In this document: in pieces, positions 59,669 through 64,000 of the stretch
Layout: each line of letters begins with the position of its first letter
Numbering within the stretch: position 1 is the first letter of the stretch
Source of the DNA: Saccharum officinarum
Lineage: Eukaryota; Streptophyta; Magnoliopsida; Poales; Poaceae
DNA length: 64,000 bases
Assembly: GCA_020631735.1 (NCBI GenBank)
Contig: CM036221.1
Span: forward strand, 13,869,381-13,933,380
Direction of reading: 5' to 3'
The notes under the pieces: model-generated
What the model was told of the DNA's origin: nothing
Seen by the model: only the letters and a program-made list of their open reading frames with translations
Database searches by the model: none
Made by a program: the position numbers and the translations under genes

Positions 59669-60590
59669 GTGCGTTCTTTACCATCCTGCTTTTATTGTAG
59701 TTATCTATAGTTCCAGCAGTCGAGCTAATAATTTCCTTGCCTTTTTGTATCCATGCATGTCATCAGTAAAAAAATATAAGTCTCTCAACATTTTATAGAT
59801 GTATATGTCAGCTAATAATTTTTGACATTTTATAATAAGTGATTCAGCCAATTGAAAAAAAAAATACATGTTTCTCTCTAAGAACGGGAGGATCACTACC
59901 AAATGGTCTAGGGCGGGGACGATTTGGAAACAAAAACAAAATTGTTCTAGGGATTCTACTAGAAACCATTGAAACCTTTGCTGTTTCAGAAACCAAATCC
60001 TAGTAACAATTATTCGAGAAACTCAATCCCCATCAACAAACTGAGCTAGAATCCAACGTTTTTTATATAGGAAATATACTATTCTACTATTTAATTCAAT
60101 CCATTTTTCAATCTTCAACAAGAAAATTGTTCCTTTTAACTGGCAACCATCAACATTTCAAACTTTGCTCAAATTTAGAGTTGTTTTGGGTGGTGTTGCG
60201 CTAATATGGCGACATGGCAAAGGCTAATTTTTTTTCATAATTTAAAAATCCACATAATGTCTGAAAAACATATAAAATTGCACATGCATTATAGAGTATG
60301 TATAAACTGAATATAATTTTATATTTAAGATAAAGTAGATGTTTCTTACAAAAAAATAAAAATAAGACAAAAAAATAATGTCTATTACTCAAACTTACCT
60401 CATATATGCATTTTGTAGTCTTTTTTAGAATTTTTTTTAAAGCAGTATGCTAATCTTAAGCAATGGTTTCCTACATTTGGAAGTAATTAGTATTCACTTT
60501 AAAGTGTTTTATAAATATTTTGTTGCATTTCAGATTATTTAGAACCTAATAAAACTGGTATAGAGTAGATTAAAGTTCCATTAGCATGAT
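59669..60590. other. Sequence downstream of NLR exon 3
   Basis: AT-rich. I searched for NB-ARC or LRR coding sequence on both strands and found none. It may be intron. Confidence 0.5.
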
Positions 60591-60599
60591 AAAAGAGTA

Positions 60600-61611
60600 A
60601 GGATGGCAACGGGGTGGGTTCGGATCGGGTGAAGTCTCTGGGCATCAAAACCGAAACCCGAACTTAAAAACCAAATCCGTTCCGAATACTGATTCGGGTG
60701 AAAATTCATCCCCGAAACCGAAATCTGACGGATTAACCGAAACCCGAGAATATATTACAATTAATCAGCAAAGACAGCAAACAAAATATGATAATACTGT
60801 CATACTGAATATGATAGATGATACAAAACACGCAAGTAACAGCTAGCCAATAGCTATGTACAGAACATAGTCGATAGTCCAGAACATACAAGAGTACACG
60901 ACACTTGAGATGCAGCAGCAGCTTGAGATCCGCACCAGGAGCCCACATTGCTCGCTTCCTGACAAATGCAAAAAAGCAAACACATTACACATACAGACTG
61001 AGATGCAGCAGCAGCTTGAGATCTAGGGAAGGCCGGAAGGGATGCGCCGCCGTACCTGCTGGATGCGCCGCCGTACAGGCTGCATGCGCCGGCGGAGCGC
61101 ACGTGTGGACGCGGGGGGTGAGGCCGAGGAGGCCACCCGCCGCTGAGGGCCGAGCACGGTGAGGACCGAGAGAGAGGGCATGAGGCGTCGCCGCTTCGAT
61201 GCCAGGGAGGAGTGCGGGGGACGTGACCCAGACGAGCCACGAGCTCGAAGCGCAGGAGCTGCCGTCGCGGCGTCGCCTGTCTGGTGGGTGGGTGCGAGCG
61301 TGCGGCGCCTGGGGTGTCTCCGTGCCTGAGCGTCGCCCTGAGCCCCTGATTGCGGCGTGCAGGTGGGGGCGCGGGGCTGTCGGGCTGCGGACGTGCGGCG
61401 CCTAGGGATGACCGGGTGAGGTGGGCTGCTGAGGGATGTAAGGATCTCAGGTTATATACCCAGGGTTCTAGTTGGGCTGCTAGTGGGCTACATTTTTGGG
61501 CCCGTAGTATTTTAGGTATCCGAACCCGTAAAATCGTGGACGAAGGCAAACCGAAATCTGCTGAAATCCACGGATATCCGCACTAAACCCAATCCGCTAT
61601 CATCCTTATTA
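60600..61611. mobile_element. Non-autonomous TIR transposon (hAT- or Mutator-like), 1.0 kb
   Basis: The left end is AGGATGGCAACGGGGTGGG. The right end, on the other strand, contains AGGATGATAGCGGATTGGG. Flanking direct repeats AAAAGAGTA (60591-60599 and 61612-61620) are perfect. The interior is GC-rich (61020-61420) with a repeated block GAGATGCAGCAGCAGCTTGA at about 60908 and 61000 and a small repeat GGATGCGCCGCCGTAC near 61040. ORFs over it, up to 231 codons on the minus strand, have no domain. Superfamily is uncertain (8-9-bp duplication). Confidence 0.72.
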
Positions 61612-61620
61612 AAAAGAGTA

Positions 61621-62481
61621 TAGTTTAGTGTTAAACGTTACATGCTCACCTTTTGTTCTACTTCATTTCACACATAAAAAATTTACTTAGGTTACAAAAT
61701 GCACTATTTTATTTTTTTCCTTATATGAAATTTAAAATTTAATATTATTTCAGTCGTTAGTCACATGTCACCAAATTTCTTTAAATTTGAGAGAATGGTG
61801 AAAAATTAATGTCACATGCTACCCAAAAAAATATGTTATGGCTGAGAGTGCTTAACCAACTAGCATTTGGTAAGATCTTAACATGTAGAATATCTAGGTA
61901 CATAAATGATAAGAATCCCCAAAACATTATCATTTATCATGTCCCCCAAGTGCAAGGTACATGTGGATCATAAGGACCTCCTAAATATCCAAGGAAGATA
62001 CGATCTAGAGGGTTTTTTTTAATCTAGGGAGGTTAAATTGAATATTTGATGTAGTGTGGCCCCACTTGATCTAGACTACTCCCTCTATTTTATAAATTTA
62101 TAAATATATAATGTTTATTAGGTCAACCTAATTTGTTTAAAAAACTAATTACCTTACCATAAACATCATCTATACCTCTATACCTACCTAATAATAAAGA
62201 GACAAATTTCAGTCTTTTTTTTTGTCCATCCATTTTTTTTTGCCGTCCTCCTCTAACTACCGAACTATGGAGAGTTTCTTTCGTCCGAACTTATATATAT
62301 AATTAATGCTCTCATACGAGTTAGAATAGCTCTTGTTTAGCACGATACGAAGTTCAATTCCAAAACGTATTAGGTCGTGTAGTGGTCTTCTTAGGATAAC
62401 CTAGGTAGATATGAATCCTAATCCAAATAGATCTCCCCAATCTTAGTAACCTAAATAGGAATTCTAATTCAAATCATTTTT
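61621..62481. other. Unassigned sequence left of the gap, with a possible Helitron 5' end
   Basis: It contains CTACTCCCTCTATTTTATAA near 62077, a possible Stowaway remnant. From 62169, TCTATACCTCTATACCTACC and AATAATAAAGAGACAAATTT, preceded by A, recall 5' ends of grass Helitrons. The candidate runs into the gap, so no 3' hairpin or CTRR end can be tested. Confidence 0.35.
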
Positions 62482-62581
62482 NNNNNNNNNNNNNNNNNNN
62501 NNNNNNNNNNNNNNNNNNNNNNNNNNNNNNNNNNNNNNNNNNNNNNNNNNNNNNNNNNNNNNNNNNNNNNNNNNNNNNNNN
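62482..62581. other. Assembly gap of 100 N
   Basis: Exactly 100 N, the convention for a gap of unknown size. The order and distance of the sequence to its right are therefore uncertain. Confidence 0.99.
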
Positions 62582-64000
62582 TGATGGTATAAATTGATTT
62601 GCAGAACACCAAGGCTACTCGTACATTGGGATACGAGAAAGCAAAAGCAAATGAAAGAGTGTAAACTAGTATCTATGAGACCTCAAAAGGGCCATCCAAC
62701 AGCAGATCTCGACTATTAATTTTCATACCAATCCGAGGATGCACACGCTTTGAACTTGCAGGTTACTTTTGCAGGGCAAAACACATACTCTGCCTGGAGA
62801 ACCTTTCTACAAGGATAAGGAACCGCTTCCGAATATTCCTCAACACTTCGATCAGTAAAGTTATGAACAAACCATTTGTGGCACCTAAGGCACAAGGATG
62901 ATGATCGAAACTAAGGACATGCTTTCTCTAATTCTTCACTTTAACTGATAGAACACCTTACACTATCTGTGTGATTGTCCAAGATGGAATTGACTTGATC
63001 ACAATGGCTTTAGAAGATAGAGTATCGCCCAAATTGTTGACTAGTTGATTAACTTCGGGTTGGTTATTGCTCTGTAAGACATAGCCTTCATAGCTACCAA
63101 GGAGTCATTACCTAGTTGGAGATTAACCTTCCTATGGGTAACTAATTAGTTGTCTCTCAACACTTAAAAAGTTCCAAATCTTCATTCTTGATCACAATAA
63201 TTGTGGTTGATGCAGAACAGACGGTTGCCATCAAAGTCAGCAGATAAGGAGTTACACCAGAGATGGTGATTTTGATTGTATGGTCATTATGTATACAAAG
63301 GTTAAAACTTGCTTAATGTGATGATCGAGTCTTATCCAACGGATGACTTGTCCAGTAGTAAGTGTTGTGTGTCCTTTTTATCCAACAAAGATGAGATACT
63401 TTACTCACTAGATGACGTTTGTCAATACTGGGACAACTAAGTAGAGTCACTTGTCTACCACCAATTGCAGTTTGTTAATGTTTTATGTCAGTAACCTGTT
63501 CTTCAAAGGTTATCCTCTTAGTAACTTTAGGAGGAAGTTTTACTACTTTTGGTTCAATATAAGGGTCTTTCGATAAGATATGGGAAAACAATCAAGGAAG
63601 AAGGTCATGTGAACATCACATCAGTGTTGTTCTGCAATGGATTATGATTAGAAACCACGATACCAGCGCGTGCCGAGTAGCACAACCTTGTGTGTGCGCC
63701 CACAGGAGGCTCTCGGTTTCGTCGCGGCACCATTAGTTGCTACTCATAACACCATTACTGAACATACACCCGATGAGAAATTTCAAATGGCATAGATTGG
63801 GTTGTCCGAATAAGAACCCTACCAAGGAGGGATAGCAAGTAAAGGTAGTTACAAGGTTTAGAATCAACGAGGAGGCAAATCCAAAAATTAACACACACCA
63901 TAAGGGAACATAGCTCAATTCCTAAAGACAACTGAGCAATGGACTCTTGCTAAATTTCTATGCACGACTTGCGTCCACCGAGGTGAGTTCCAGATAATAG
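62582..64000 (-). mobile_element. Second copy of the LARD interior (partial)
   Basis: From 62583 it matches 42856-44273 base for base except for about three differences: one G deletion, one T insertion, and GTGTGCACCC against GTGTGCGCCC. It has the same orientation and is non-coding. It is either a second insertion of the family or a misplaced or haplotypic copy next to the gap. Confidence 0.93.

Noticed and set aside
60854..61549. 231-codon minus-strand ORF
   Set aside because: It lies inside a non-autonomous TIR element, has low-complexity composition, and has no domain.

Overview
This window is from the nuclear genome of a plant, very probably a grass of the panicoid type (sorghum, sugarcane or millet relatives). 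I infer this from the repeat families: CACTA transposons with TTTAGTCCCGGT-type subterminal repeats, Tekay-like chromovirus LTR retrotransposons with a TGGTATCAGAGCC primer site, a Stowaway MITE, long (TA)n arrays and a coiled-coil NLR gene. I see no prokaryotic genes, rRNA genes, confident tRNA genes or CRISPR arrays. Nearly all of the window is nested transposable elements. The only host gene I can support is an unusual NLR near the right end.

Layout. 1-4.27 kb: a decayed LINE (minus strand) split by a MITE and by a non-autonomous element made of degenerate short repeats. 4.27-20.86 kb: a large decayed CACTA transposon (minus strand, 3-bp target duplication TAA) carrying a GRF zinc-finger gene, a TNP2 transposase gene split by a 5.18 kb solo LTR (target duplication ATGAA), and a second gene ending in a Ulp1/C48-like protease domain. 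That second gene contains a 719-bp Mutator-like foldback element in an intron. The right end of the CACTA, with its flank, is tandemly duplicated (20.60-21.69 kb). 22.34-34.01 kb: an inverted-repeat-bounded segment holding a complete 10.07 kb Tekay-like Ty3/gypsy element (22732-32800, target duplication CACAA, nearly identical LTRs). In it, gag and protease are replaced by an unrelated intact 234-codon ORF, and pol carries one nonsense mutation and two frameshifts.

34.1-34.75 kb: a stranded copy of the NLR promoter without its gene. 34.90-53.67 kb: a nest of apparently four levels. The outermost has Mutator-like terminal repeats with a 10-bp direct repeat. Inside lie two CACTA-like elements, one in the other, and inside these a 15.66 kb LARD-like element (36584-52244, target duplication GGCGA) with LTRs of about 5.2 kb and a 5.16 kb non-coding interior. 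The solo LTR in the TNP2 gene belongs to the same family.

53.87-59.67 kb: promoter and three recognisable exons of an NLR. It encodes an Rx-type coiled coil and then three consecutive nucleotide-binding half-domains, of which only the third keeps a good P-loop. Exon 1 has an apparent 1-bp frameshift, and no LRR exon is visible before a 100-N scaffold gap at 62482-62581. After the gap the sequence restarts inside a second, almost identical copy of the LARD interior.

Functionally, the transposon genes are mostly broken. The items with most biological interest are the triple-NB NLR with its duplicated promoter, the intact non-Gag ORF in the Tekay-like element, and the LARD family. All coordinates and comparisons were made by reading; no alignment or database search was run.
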